Of a DNA stretch of 64,000 bases, positions 45,393-54,100 are shown in pieces; the stretch's first letter is position 1; each line of letters opens with the position of its first letter. The translations under genes were made by a program, and so were the position numbers. The notes under the pieces were generated by a model that searched no databases, was not told the origin of the DNA, and saw only the letters and a program-made list of their open reading frames with translations. Location: NCBI GenBank assembly GCA_963825595.1, contig CAWGUE010000008.1, positions 362,863-426,862 on the forward strand, in the 5' to 3' direction. The stretch is from JARFQH01 sp963825595 (GTDB lineage: Bacteria; Desulfobacterota; Desulfobacteria; Desulfobacterales; SG8-13).

Positions 45393-45695
45393 TTACTCTT
45401 CTGGACAGCATTCTTCTAATTGTTTTTCTAATTTTCGTGAATAATCTTCAAGTTCGACTTTGGTCTTTTCGAGTTTTTCGATAATTCGGGAGCGTTCAAA
45501 TTCTCTGGCCTCAACTTTGACCAACATCATACCAAAAGACTCGGCCAATTCTGCCAGGAAACTTGGATATCTGCCTTTTTTAGAAAACTCAAAAATCCTA
45601 TCAGCATCTGATTTTTCATATTGGCCGGTCGCAATCTTTTTACATGCCGAACTAAGCATTTCGAATAAATCAAGATAATATCGTTCAAAGTCCAT
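45393..45695 (-). CDS. Small coiled-coil protein, unknown
   Basis: 100 residues from ATG 45695, eight bases after AAGGA; a start at 45716 lacks a site. The product is helical: MDFERYYLDLFEMLSSACKK, then a C-terminal coiled coil (RSRIIEKLEKTKVELEDYSRKL) ending in CCPEE. It resembles the small coiled-coil proteins found beside sensor kinases in Desulfobacterota, but I do not recognise a named family. It is isolated by intergenic repeat copies on both sides. Confidence 0.65.
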   Translation of the reverse strand: MDFERYYLDLFEMLSSACKKIATGQYEKSDADRIFEFSKKGRYPSFLAELAESFGMMLVKVEAREFERSRIIEKLEKTKVELEDYSRKLEKQLEECCPEE

Positions 45696-45913
45696 TTTGT
45701 TTTCCTTGTGTATCAATGAGTCTCTACATTTTACTCGGGAAGATAGTAGTATGACAGTACTTCTTAGTTCTAAATCTTGGTATGACTTACAGAAAAAATC
45801 AGAATATATCGGAGTCGGAATACCTGAGATACTTAATCAATACCACAAGTATTGTCAAACCTATGATTATTAATATGAAATCACAATAAATCTGCCCATT
45901 CAAAAACTAAACT

Positions 45914-46110
45914 TAGCTTGCCACTAGTTGTACCTTTCAATTCATTGTAATCTTATCAAATACGGTTTGCGTATCACAACGGTTCAGGATATTTTTAAAC
46001 CTGTTTTAGATAGCAGATAGTGCCACTCACCTCTTCCTTTTGCTTTGTTTACAGTAACTGAATTTTTCAAGGGATCGATTTTATACAGATACCCAGAAGA
46101 TATTTAAAGG
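45914..46110 (+). repeat. Intergenic repeat family, copy 11
   Basis: AGCTTGCCACTAG, AATACGGTTTGCGTATC, TTTTAGATAGCAGATAGTG, GTTTACAGTAACTGAATTTT and GATTTTATACAGATACCC. It ends 14 bases before the stop at 46124. Confidence 0.65.
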
Positions 46111-46123
46111 CCTGATAATTCAT

Positions 46124-46878
46124 CTAATCGGGCAATCCTGCCTTGCGCAGGGCGGCGACAAATTGCTCCGTATTTGGACCTTTAGAAGCGTTTTCCCACT
46201 TCACGATAGAAAACTTTGGATTTATTCTGAGTACTTCTTTAGCTTCGGCGCGTGCGTCTTCCATACGTCCTGATTCGCTGTACACCATGGTCATCATTAA
46301 ACGGGTTAGAAAAGAGTCAGGATCTTGGCGTACAGCCTTTTCACACCATTTTATTGCTTCTTCGTATTGGCCTGTCCAACAGTAGGCAATTCCTAATCCA
46401 AATAGATAATTTGTCGGTGGAATTGGATTAAGGCGTATCGCTTTCATGTATTCCGGAATGGCTTCCTCGTTTCTGCCGGCAAATCTTAAGGTATGACCCA
46501 GTCTCATATGATTATAAGCTGAATTAGGATTAAGGGCGACAGCCTGCTCTGCGTTTGCAACGGCCTTATCGTGCTCCCCCATCATCGAAAATGTGAAACC
46601 TAAATGTCCATATGCTTCAGCATTAGTAGGATCCAGTTCAATAGCCTTTTTAATCAACTCCAATGATTTGGCGATAGACTGTTTTGGGGACTTACTCGTG
46701 CCAAGCCATACATCCATTTGGTGGGTACTCGACAGAATTATGTAGGCCATAGCATATTCTGGATCTAATGCAATGGCTTCCTGTGCCAACTGCTTTGCCA
46801 GAGCGTTACTTTCTATATTAAATTGGCGCATAAATACCATCGCCTGCAGGTACTTCAGATAAGCCTCAAGGTCATTAG
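46124..46878 (-). pseudogene. C-terminal TPR half of a cyclase-TPR gene, cut by an IS4-type element
   Basis: The frame is open from the element boundary at 46878 (TNDLEAYLKYLQAMVFMRQF) to a stop at 46124, giving about 250 residues of TPR repeats such as YGHLGFTFSMMGEHDKAVAN and GRNEEAIPEYMKAIRLNPIP. It has no start or cyclase domain, although an ATG at 46840 could serve. It matches the C-terminal part of the intact paralogues. Its first residues, TNDLEAYL, repeat with changes the last residues of the half on the other side of the element (TNNLEALL), so the two halves need not come from the same gene. Confidence 0.82.
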
Positions 46879-48195
46879 TGTCCGGTTAACTATCGAATAA
46901 TTTCAATTGGATACAGTTGCTAGTCATTTTATTTTTGTAATCAGTTTCTGTGAGCACCTGTAAAATGGGGATTTTTTCAAAAAGAGTGATGCTAAAAATC
47001 TGTAACATTGTGTAGAGACTCAAATCGATTTTCATCCGTTTTTTCATGATCGCAACCAGAACATAGACACTGATGGCGATCCAGATTTGGGTTTTGACGG
47101 CATTTTCAGAGGTGCCATAAAACTTTTTGATTCGCAGATGTTGTTTGATCCATTTGAAGAACAATTCCACTTGCCAGCGGCACTTATAAAGATCGGCGAT
47201 CGTTATTGCTGGCAGGTGAAAATGATTGGTCAAAAATGTTAAACGATTGTCGCTAAGGGCATCGTAATATTTTATTCGTCTGATTCGCTCAGGATAATCT
47301 TTTTTCGCATAGTAGTTGTTTAACTTAACGACCTGGTCGCATCTCAGGCCGCAACTTTTATCAATTGGTCGCGAATACATACGACGAAAGTTAATATTGG
47401 ATTTCGAACGAATAATGAAAAATGCCGGTACCTGATGAAGCTTATAAAGCCGTTCAAAATCCAGATAGCCACGGTCCATAATATAAATCGAGCCGATTTC
47501 TGTCTCTAATTGGTCCAGGATATTTACTTCATGGACCTTGCCATCGGTAATGGCAATCATAGAGGGAATACTGCCGCGCAAGTCCAGCAGGGTATGTAGC
47601 TTGATGGCTGCTTTTGTTTTACGAAAGTGAGCCCATGGGTATACTGAAAGACACAAATCGATGATAGTCGCATCCAATGCATAAATGGTCTCTTGCAATT
47701 GTAGCCCAAAATCTTCGCTGGCATAGAGCCTGCGAGCTTCATCGATTAGTACTTTGGCAAAGTCTCTGTAGATACGCCAATCGCGGTTCTCATTAGCATC
47801 CGCTAATGTGCTTTTTGAGATCTTGCCGCGGATGCCCATATGGTAGAGTTTTTCTTTCAAGGCCCGCAGGCAGCATTCGATATCGCGAAGACTCTCGCGG
47901 TAAGTCAACTGAGCGAATGCCATGCACAAAAACTGATCATAACATGAGAAAGAGCGAGTTCGGTAGTTGCCTTTATAGCGTTTGACACACTGCCGAAAAT
48001 CGTATTTGGACATAAAATCGATGATCTGTGAAAAGACAGTTTGTCCTTCGTACACGGGCTCAACCCTCCTTTTAGATATTCGGAGGGTAAGTATCAGCCC
48101 GGCTAACTTGTTTTCAAGTCGATAACACCGATTGTTCCCATTATTTATATTATTTACGGTTAGTTAAGGGCTATTCGAAAAATCTTAACCGGACA
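46879..48195 (-). mobile_element. IS4-family insertion element, 1,317 bp
   Basis: Both ends start TGTCCGGTTAA on their outer strands (46879-46889 and 48185-48195), an 11-base perfect terminal inverted repeat, with TCGAATA shared a little further in. It contains a single intact transposase gene. No clean direct duplication was found: the outward flanks are CTAC and CTAA. Confidence 0.88.
46886..48055 (-). CDS. IS4-family transposase
   Basis: 389 residues. The N-terminal domain is DUF4372-like (FSQIIDFMSKYDFRQC, then SCYDQFLCMAFAQLTYRESL). The DDE catalytic core follows: YALDATIIDLCLSVYPWA (first Asp), YIMDRGYLDFERLYKL (second Asp), and the YREK-like region DLYKCRWQVELFFKWIKQHL with the Glu. 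The coding sequence is complete, so the element may still be active. It cuts and pastes through its 11-base terminal repeats. It is transcribed in the same direction as the two cyclase halves around it. Confidence 0.95.
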   Translation of the reverse strand: MYEGQTVFSQIIDFMSKYDFRQCVKRYKGNYRTRSFSCYDQFLCMAFAQLTYRESLRDIECCLRALKEKLYHMGIRGKISKSTLADANENRDWRIYRDFAKVLIDEARRLYASEDFGLQLQETIYALDATIIDLCLSVYPWAHFRKTKAAIKLHTLLDLRGSIPSMIAITDGKVHEVNILDQLETEIGSIYIMDRGYLDFERLYKLHQVPAFFIIRSKSNINFRRMYSRPIDKSCGLRCDQVVKLNNYYAKKDYPERIRRIKYYDALSDNRLTFLTNHFHLPAITIADLYKCRWQVELFFKWIKQHLRIKKFYGTSENAVKTQIWIAISVYVLVAIMKKRMKIDLSLYTMLQIFSITLFEKIPILQVLTETDYKNKMTSNCIQLKLFDS

Positions 48196-49348
48196 GTAGT
48201 GCCTCAAGGTTATTTGTGCCTTTGGCAGCCGTCTGAATTTGCTCACCCTCGCTCAACTTCACCTGCATCGCCGTAATGATACTTTTTGTTAGGTCGTCCT
48301 GAACGGCAAATATCTCCTTTAGATTTCGGTCATCCCGCTCGGCCCACAAATGGTGGCCGGAAATAGCATCAACCAACTGTGCAGTTATCCGTATATCATC
48401 ACCGGCCTTTCTGATGCTGCCCTCAAGGACATAACGGACTCCCAGCTCTTCTGCAACTTGATTAACCTTTACGGGTTTACCCTTGTAGGTAAAAACAGAA
48501 TTACGCGCAATTACGAAGAGTTTCGGAAGCTTAGAAAGAGCTGTAATAATTTCCTCGGTTAATCCATCGCTGAAATATTCCTGTTCTGGATCACCGCTTA
48601 TGTTCACAAATGGTAAGACAGCAATAGACGGTTTTTCAGGCAGAGGGTAAGACATCTTTTCGACAGAGGCAGGCTCTATCGGCGTTGGACGTTGATGGAA
48701 TTGCCAAGCCATCACACCAATAATTATGACAAGCACTGCAATTGCACCCAACATAGCCTTTTTCCGTCGCCAAAATGGAATTGCCTCTTCCTTTACCTTT
48801 ACATCAGCAACAGTCACCCTCGGCTCCATAACCACCCGGTAGGCCCCGACCGGCTTTGCGATGTTCTTGACCTCCTGTTGACCCAGAAACTCGTAGCCCA
48901 GCGGCAACTTGGTTTCGATTTGGTCAAAGGCTGTTTTTGAGACACAGATTCCACCGGGGTTGGCGAGCGCCTCCAGACGTGCAGCTATGTTGACGCCATC
49001 ACCGTATATTCGATCCTCTTCCTGAATGACATCACCGAGGTTGATACCGATGCGAAACCGCATTTTTCGATTTTTCGGTAATTCTGCATTTCTGGAATTC
49101 AACTCTTTTTGAATCGCAACGGCACACTGCACCGCATCCACGACACTGGCAAACTCGGAGAGCATGTTGTCACCTGGGGAATCAATCACCCGGCCACGGT
49201 GTTGATCAATGAGTACAGACATCACATTCTTGTAAACCGCCAGTGTCTGAACGGTCGCCGCCTCATCATCGCCCATGAGCTTGCTATAACCGACAACGTC
49301 GGAGCTCATGATAGCGGTGATTTTACGTTTAAACCCTTCAGCACACAT
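48185..49348 (-). pseudogene. N-terminal cyclase half of a cyclase-TPR gene, cut by an IS4-type element
   Basis: 387 residues. It starts in the same way as the intact paralogues (KRKITAIMSSDVVGYSKLMG) and has VIDSPGDNMLSEF, EDRIYGDGVNIAARLEA, a membrane span (KKAMLGAIAVLVIIIGVMAW), SIAVLPFVNISGDPEQEYFS and VRYVLEGSIRKAGDDIRI. It ends after TNNLEALL, the last two codons (SG) and the stop coming from the element's terminal repeat. The cyclase domain and membrane span are intact, so a truncated membrane-bound cyclase lacking the TPR half could still be made. Its base-recognition residues show the same Asp/Arg replacement as the others. Confidence 0.85.
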
Positions 49349-49648
49349 GATGGACCTCCAAAAGGCTTTACGTGATTAACGATGTGATTTCAGAGAGAGA
49401 TGTGGAATCAGAAGGAAGGCTATAACGATCGCAGAGGCAGAGATATAACCCGACCTGAGCTAAAATTATTACTAAATCGATATGTCGTGGTTTGTCAAGT
49501 TAGTAGGGTGTGGAATATTTAATTGTGAATAATTAATGTGGGTTACAAATGGTCTTTTGGGATAAGTTATGCAGAACGTTAATTGTTAACGCTGGTATGA
49601 TAGATTATAAAATCACATGAAATTGTTGCGTTCAGCCGCTTGGACTAG

Positions 49649-49790
49649 CTTGCCAGTCTCGTAACTATCTAAATTTTCGTGTAATATAACGATACCGTTT
49701 GGCTATATTCAGAAAATCCATCGGTTGATAGGTGCAGGACAAACGCAGCAGGTTTAGCTCACCCAAACGGCTGATACGTTGGATAAATCA
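49649..49790 (+). repeat. Intergenic repeat family, copy 12
   Basis: CTTGCCAGTCTCGTAACTAT, ATATAACGATACCGTTTGGC, GGTTGATAGGTGCAGGACAA, ACGCAGCAGG, CACCCAAACGGCTGATACG. In this copy CCGTTTGG pairs with CCAAACGG, and GTTGGAT follows. Confidence 0.75.
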
Positions 49791-49859
49791 AAATAATAGT
49801 GGAAAGTGGGCTGTAAAATAAAATTGCAATTTATTATTAAATTGATTTTTTATATCGAA

Positions 49860-50207
49860 CTAAATCTGCGTAAGGCCCCCATCGACGACTAGCTCGATTC
49901 CAACAATATAGAAAGCTACGTCTGATGCAAGGAATGCCACCGCGTTTGCTATATCTTCTGGCTGCCCAACGCGTCCAAGTGGAATGGATTGCCTGACGTT
50001 TTCCCGAACATCCTCTCCAGCCGCTCCCATCTTGGGGTGAATCGGAGTATCAATTAACCCAGGAGAAACCGAGTTGACACGAATTCCTTTGGCTACGAGA
50101 TCGGCCGAGAGGGTTCGAGCCAGAGATCGAGCGGCCGCTTTAGAGGCGGAATAGTCCTCTAGCCGTTCAAAACCCTTAATGCCGGAATTTGACGCGTTAA
50201 TATCACG
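49860..50207 (-). pseudogene. 3' remnant of a short-chain dehydrogenase/reductase gene
   Basis: About 115 codons read as the C-terminal half of an SDR: the active-site YSASKAAARSLARTLS (Tyr and Lys four apart), RVNSVSPGLIDTPIH, PLGRVGQPEDIANAVAFLAS and the ending GIELVVDGGLTQI. The N-terminal NAD-binding half is missing; homology stops near 50207, right beside the PilZ gene stop. The frame has no start codon of its own. It is a deletion remnant. Confidence 0.85.
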
Positions 50208-50233
50208 TAACTGTTTGTTAAGTACTTCTTTGA

Positions 50234-50740
50234 TTAAATGACGGTTCTGTCGATAAATTTCAAATTAGATTCTCGGGCAGGGCCTGCTGGACTTCGTTCC
50301 AAATGCTTGTAGCATGGAAGGCAAAGGCATCCTGAGCCTTTTATACGGCATACGCTTCGGCCTTCAATTAGCCGATCGCAAAGATCACATATTGAAGTGC
50401 TTTCCAGGCTTTTGGTTTTCGTTGGCGCTTCGATTTTCTTTAATAATTTGGCACCGATGCCATATCTAAGATCTCGTAATTTTTTAAGTTCATCACACCA
50501 GCGAATCCGCACTCTATAACCTGCATAGGTGTCGGGGTCGGGCGACTTAGCGAGTAAATCCGGCATTACAATTGTCTTCTCATAGCCAGGCACCAACGGC
50601 AAATGGCTCTCAAAATAGATACCACCTTGGCAGAAGTTGAGCAATCGCGTCACAGCAAGCTCTTCTGTTTCAGGTGTTTTAAACTGAAGCGAAACTTCGA
50701 CCTCGTTTCGGGTGAATGCCCGTTGCTCGGCGCTGGCCAT
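50234..50740 (-). CDS. PilZ domain protein with C-terminal Cys cluster
   Basis: 168 residues. The N-terminal two thirds resemble a PilZ c-di-GMP receptor: an Arg-containing start (AEQRAFTRNEVEVSLQF), then LLNFCQGGIYFESHLPL (in the place of the D/NxSxxG motif), followed by RVRIRWCDE and YGIGAKLLKK. The C-terminal 45 residues have four Cys in two pairs (ICDLCDRLIEG, CLCLPCYKHL) and may bind zinc. The gene heads a run of minus-strand signalling genes (PilZ, DksA-like, receivers) up to 53.8 kb. It may respond to c-di-GMP, though the canonical motif is imperfect. Confidence 0.7.
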   Translation of the reverse strand: MASAEQRAFTRNEVEVSLQFKTPETEELAVTRLLNFCQGGIYFESHLPLVPGYEKTIVMPDLLAKSPDPDTYAGYRVRIRWCDELKKLRDLRYGIGAKLLKKIEAPTKTKSLESTSICDLCDRLIEGRSVCRIKGSGCLCLPCYKHLERSPAGPARESNLKFIDRTVI

Positions 50741-50844
50741 AAATATAATCCTTTCTTGCCCCGATCTTCCTTTGGATCTGGTCTTAAGAGTATCAAATAT
50801 TTAATAACGGAAGGCCTGAGATCCGCCTTGTTTAGACAAGTGAC

Positions 50845-50925
50845 ACTTCGCCAATAGCGTAACGACCATAATTTCAGGAAAGTGTTTGATATGATTTGGC
50901 TATACCGACCAGAACTATACATACA
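50845..50925 (+). repeat. Intergenic repeat family, copy 13
   Basis: CTTCGCCAATAGCGTAACGA, TTTGATATGATTTGGCTATA and CCGACCAGAACTATACATAC. Closest to copy 2 at 27284-27360. The rest of the gap to 51204 holds nothing recognised. Confidence 0.6.
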
Positions 50926-51204
50926 AGGTGGAAAAATATTGTTTATTGCTACGATGTGTTATGGTCTGAAGGTAGGTTTTGAATAGCCTCAGGAATTTAT
51001 GCAATCAAGGTCTTGCGATTAACAGCATGTGTTTGGGATTTCGTCCGGCTTGTTTTGACCAAAATAAATCGTATCAAGAAAAGATAAAAAAAAGGCCTTA
51101 TATCATATCGTGTGATTGGCCATTTTGGACTCGGCCTTTATCGCTTTGCTTTTCTTTTTGGATTTAATTAACGACACAAAGGCCCAATCTGTTGAGAATA
51201 AGAT

Positions 51205-51537
51205 TTACGGGCCTGGTTCATCATCCTCCCATTCTCTATATTGAACGCCGATCTGGTAGGAGAACGCAGGCTTTTTCAGCACTTTTCGGCACCATATGAC
51301 TTCGGCAAAACGATCCGCAGCAAACTCCTTACTGTCGTGAACGCGATCGCTGTCTTCTATCGTTAGGAAAATATGTGCCTTGGGTCTGATGTTATAACCG
51401 GAACGAAAACAAAGACCATCCTTGCTGGAGTTAACGGTTTTGGCGCTAAAGAACCTGTCTGAACTCAAAAAAGCATATTGGATCGTTTCTTTGAAACCAT
51501 AGCGCTCAGCGTTCCGTTTTTCGTCGATTGACATCAA
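51205..51537 (-). CDS. Small PilZ-like protein
   Basis: 110 residues. The start IDEKRNAERYGFKETIQYAF fits a PilZ domain beginning with an Arg-containing motif, followed by TVNSSKDGLCFRSGYNI, where NSSKDG matches the D/NxSxxG motif, and IRPKAHIFLTIE. The C-terminal FAEVIWCRKVLKKPAFSYQIGVQY is the usual closing strand pair. The protein is cytoplasmic with no other domain. A paralogue follows upstream (51624-51959). It is probably a c-di-GMP adaptor; the first Arg pair is only partly conserved. Confidence 0.75.
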   Translation of the reverse strand: MMSIDEKRNAERYGFKETIQYAFLSSDRFFSAKTVNSSKDGLCFRSGYNIRPKAHIFLTIEDSDRVHDSKEFAADRFAEVIWCRKVLKKPAFSYQIGVQYREWEDDEPGP

Positions 51538-51623
51538 TTTTTTCTTTCAAGCGACAAGTCGTTTCTTATTTTCGGCCCCACAACGCCCGTACCCGTCATC
51601 TGTTCGTAGTTCCAAAAAAACGA

Positions 51624-51959
51624 TCAGTCCATATTCACGTATCGCACGCCAATTTCATACGACAGCCCGTCCGTATCCATGATTTCCTTGACCCAACGCA
51701 CCTCAACCATACTTGTGGCACGGACCCATTCGTCGTATTTACGCACTTTCAAAGAGGGTAATTTCAGCATGGGCAAGATGAGATTAGTGCTCGGCTTAAC
51801 CGCCTTCCTCGACACCAGGCCCAGCCCGTCCTGGCTGTAGTTGACCGACCTGGCCCAGAAAACGTCGCTCCGGCCGGTAAGCTTGAGGCATTCGGCCTTC
51901 AGTTCGCAGGCGTTGCGATCGTTATGACGATTCCCTAATTGATCTTCGATAATTGACAT
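51624..51959 (-). CDS. Small PilZ-like protein
   Basis: 111 residues. Same layout as its neighbour: RHNDRNACELKAECLKLTGR at the start, then SVNYSQDGLGLVSRKAV with the NxSxxG motif, TNLILPMLKL, and the closing VEVRWVKEIMDTDGLSYEIGVRYV. The gene ends 87 bases from the start of 51205-51537 and starts nine bases after the stop of the DksA-like gene, so the three are likely one transcript. Confidence 0.75.
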   Translation of the reverse strand: MSIIEDQLGNRHNDRNACELKAECLKLTGRSDVFWARSVNYSQDGLGLVSRKAVKPSTNLILPMLKLPSLKVRKYDEWVRATSMVEVRWVKEIMDTDGLSYEIGVRYVNMD

Positions 51960-51968
51960 CTTGAACCC

Positions 51969-52334
51969 TTAGATCGCGGAATGATTCTTATCACTCTTTT
52001 TAACTGCCGATAATTCTTTATAGAGTTTCCTGCATGCCTTTTTGCATTCGATACAATAGGTAGTAACGGGTCGCGCTTTGAGTCGTTTCAAGGCGATTTC
52101 TTCACCGCAAATTTCACAAATCCCGAATGTGCTTTTGCCTAATTTTTTGAGAGCATTTTTTATCTTCCGAATAAGCTTGCTATCGCGATCCCTGATGCGA
52201 AGAGCCAGATCCCGATCAGTTTCCAAGGACACCCCGTCAAGAAGGCCGGACGCGTATACCGTTGTATCCAGCAGTCCGGTGATAGTGTGATCGGCTCGCT
52301 GCAGAAGATAATCCCATTCCTTAAAGGTTTTCAT
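51969..52334 (-). CDS. DksA/TraR-family zinc-finger protein
   Basis: 121 residues. A helical N-terminus (RDLALRIRDRDSKLIRKIKNAL) precedes the DksA-type zinc finger FGICEICGEEIALKRLKARP then TTYCIECKKACRK, with two CxxC pairs. The acidic tip expected in the DksA coiled coil is replaced here by a basic region. DksA-like proteins bind RNA polymerase and modify ppGpp responses; short members can have other roles. It lies in a minus-strand signalling run with PilZ proteins downstream. Confidence 0.85.
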   Translation of the reverse strand: MKTFKEWDYLLQRADHTITGLLDTTVYASGLLDGVSLETDRDLALRIRDRDSKLIRKIKNALKKLGKSTFGICEICGEEIALKRLKARPVTTYCIECKKACRKLYKELSAVKKSDKNHSAI

Positions 52335-52417
52335 CTCTGAATTTTTTATAAGTCACCCCCCACAAAAACCTTATTTTATGGTTGTTGTCCCGAAACCTTG
52401 TGCCACTTTGGATAGCC

Positions 52418-52828
52418 TTAATTCTCCAATAAAGACGCTTTAGATCGAGCTGTGGTGTTACATCGCCTCTCTTTTGATCGAAATGGATGTGAATTATTAC
52501 ATGATTTGGCCAACCGGTTTTTGCCCAAAACGCCATTGATCGACTCCTTGAGCCTGTCTATGGCATCCCCGCTTCGGATGAAGTAAACAAGCACCGGGAA
52601 TTCCGGACATTTTTGTTTAATTTCAAGCAGAAGAGTAAAGCTGTCAAACCTCTCTGACAGAGTATTTAGCAGCACCATGTCCGGCTGAAACTCTTCTATG
52701 TGTTCCCAGAACGAATCGGCATCATCAACAATTACCGTCTGATATCCTTCTTCGCGCAGTGATTTTGAAACCAAGTACCGGTTATGGGGTTGATCATCCG
52801 CAATTAGAATGTGGGCCATTTGGTCCAT
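52418..52828 (-). CDS. Stand-alone receiver-like protein without the phosphorylation Asp
   Basis: 136 residues. ATG 52828 follows GAGGA. The fold starts HILIADDQPHNRYLV, so the acidic pair is there, but the usual phosphorylated Asp is Asn in DMVLLNTLSERFDS, and the Thr/Lys positions are not typical (VYFIRSGDAID). It is therefore a pseudo-receiver. The last 40 residues (LAKSCNNSHPFRSKERRCN) do not resemble a receiver and could result from a frameshift near the end; another frame gives TGWPNHV. It is upstream of the DksA-like gene in the same direction. Confidence 0.7.
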   Translation of the reverse strand: MDQMAHILIADDQPHNRYLVSKSLREEGYQTVIVDDADSFWEHIEEFQPDMVLLNTLSERFDSFTLLLEIKQKCPEFPVLVYFIRSGDAIDRLKESINGVLGKNRLAKSCNNSHPFRSKERRCNTTARSKASLLEN

Positions 52829-52873
52829 CGATTGATCCTCGCATTTTACCGATTGATGACATTTGCCTGAAAA

Positions 52874-53278
52874 TTATTGGCCATATTGTAGAAACCTTCC
52901 ACCTATCTTATGATCTATATTTACCAGGAGATTTTGTACTGCATCGATGCCGAACGGTTTAAACAACCACCCATCGGCCAAACCGGAGTTAAATTCGGCA
53001 GCGACATCGGATTGTGCCAACCCTGTCATAATCAAAATACCTGTCATCGGGGAATCATCCTTTGCTGCTATAGCCAATTGGTAGCCATTCAGATCCGGCA
53101 TGTCGTAGTCAGTGACCAATAGATCAAATTGTTCTACTAAGATTGACAGTAGCGCCTCATTGCCCCCCGAAGCTTTTTTTACGTTGAAACCTATGTGCTC
53201 GAATATAGCAGCTACCGTTTCGAGCACGAATTTGTCGTCATCGACGACTATCACCTTCAATGGTTGGCTATTCATCAT
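52874..53278 (-). CDS. Stand-alone response regulator (receiver only)
   Basis: 134 residues from the ATG at 53278; an upstream start at 53305 is less likely. The receiver has VIVVDDDKFVLETVA, the phosphorylated Asp in LLVTDYDMPDLNG, the Thr in ILIMTGLAQSD and the Lys in WLFKPFGIDA. No output domain is present, so it acts through a partner, like CheY or Spo0F. It resembles 53358-53831, which lies directly upstream, and the two are probably co-transcribed and derived by duplication. Confidence 0.88.
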   Translation of the reverse strand: MMNSQPLKVIVVDDDKFVLETVAAIFEHIGFNVKKASGGNEALLSILVEQFDLLVTDYDMPDLNGYQLAIAAKDDSPMTGILIMTGLAQSDVAAEFNSGLADGWLFKPFGIDAVQNLLVNIDHKIGGRFLQYGQ

Positions 53279-53357
53279 GGTTTTACCCCGCATCCTGATG
53301 TTCATTTTGTCTCAGTTTTTCGGATCGAACGATGGAACCCGGTGTTGCCAATGCATC

Positions 53358-53831
53358 TTACCGTTGGGGATAAACCGGCAGGCCGAGTAAATCCAGGGCA
53401 CCATACAGCTCATCAAGTCCGAAGGGTTTGAATATCCAGTGATCCACCAATCCAGTGGTCATAAGGTTGGCAACTTTGGATTGGTCCTTGCCCGTCATGA
53501 TAATGGCGATCGTTTCCGGGGATTCCTTTTTAAGCCAGGTACACAGCCGGTATCCATTTAACAACGGCATCTCAAGATCGGTAACCACTACTTTGAAGCT
53601 TTCTGTCGCCAAACGGCTCATGGCGGTCATGCCGTCTCCGGCTTTTGAAACGCAGTACCCCACTGCCGTTAATATCGTTGCCGTCGAGTCACAAATGACA
53701 TTGTCATCGCCGATCACCAAAACCCGGTAATCAGCGGGTCCGGGATCTGAATGACCGTTGAATTGCTTTCGGTGACGATCTGTCCCCCTATTCGCTGTTG
53801 TCATCTCGATTGGGTCTTCGATTTCGTCCAT
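53358..53831 (-). CDS. Stand-alone response regulator (receiver only)
   Basis: 157 residues. A polar leader (about 1-33) precedes a receiver with VLVIGDDNVICDSTA, the phosphorylated Asp in VVVTDLEMPLLNGYR, IAIIMTGKDQSKVAN and WIFKPFGLDEL. The first acidic position is Gly (IGDD), a small departure from the standard DD pair. It is the first gene of the run of three receiver genes, with 80 bases to the next. The cognate kinase is not adjacent; the hybrid kinase at 22.8-25.5 kb is a possible but unproven partner. Confidence 0.87.
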   Translation of the reverse strand: MDEIEDPIEMTTANRGTDRHRKQFNGHSDPGPADYRVLVIGDDNVICDSTATILTAVGYCVSKAGDGMTAMSRLATESFKVVVTDLEMPLLNGYRLCTWLKKESPETIAIIMTGKDQSKVANLMTTGLVDHWIFKPFGLDELYGALDLLGLPVYPQR

Positions 53832-54100
53832 TTCGATGCCCTCCTTTATTTAAAGCCCGAATAGTCCATATGGGTGTTAAGTGCATCGTGAATCTAACGC
53901 CGATTTAATCGATAATCTTAAGCTTTGTGCGCCTTTTATGTTTTCAGCCACGGCAGAGGAGATCGTGTGTAACGCTTCGACTGTTGAGATGGTTAGAGCC
54001 GGTGTGAGGTTTTTTAGGGAGCTATGTAGTATATTCGAATAATATTGGGGAAATCACAAGATGAGTTAACTATGAGGATAATATGGGGGAATTGCCAACA
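53832..54100. other. Intergenic stretch, nothing recognised
   Basis: Presumed promoter region of the receiver run. Contains no repeat copy that I can align and no convincing operator. Confidence 0.35.

Noticed and set aside
46879..48195. A simple IS4 insertion with a target duplication
   Set aside because: Bases next to the two ends do not match as a direct repeat, and the eight shared codons further out differ at several bases, so they cannot be a fresh duplication.
49649..49790. The intergenic repeats as integron attC sites
   Set aside because: The one-repeat-per-gene layout and, in this copy, paired CCGTTTGG/CCAAACGG boxes and a final GTTGGAT look attC-like. But the core-site motif is not conserved in the other copies, the genes run in the opposite sense to that expected, several are very long, and no integrase or attI is visible.
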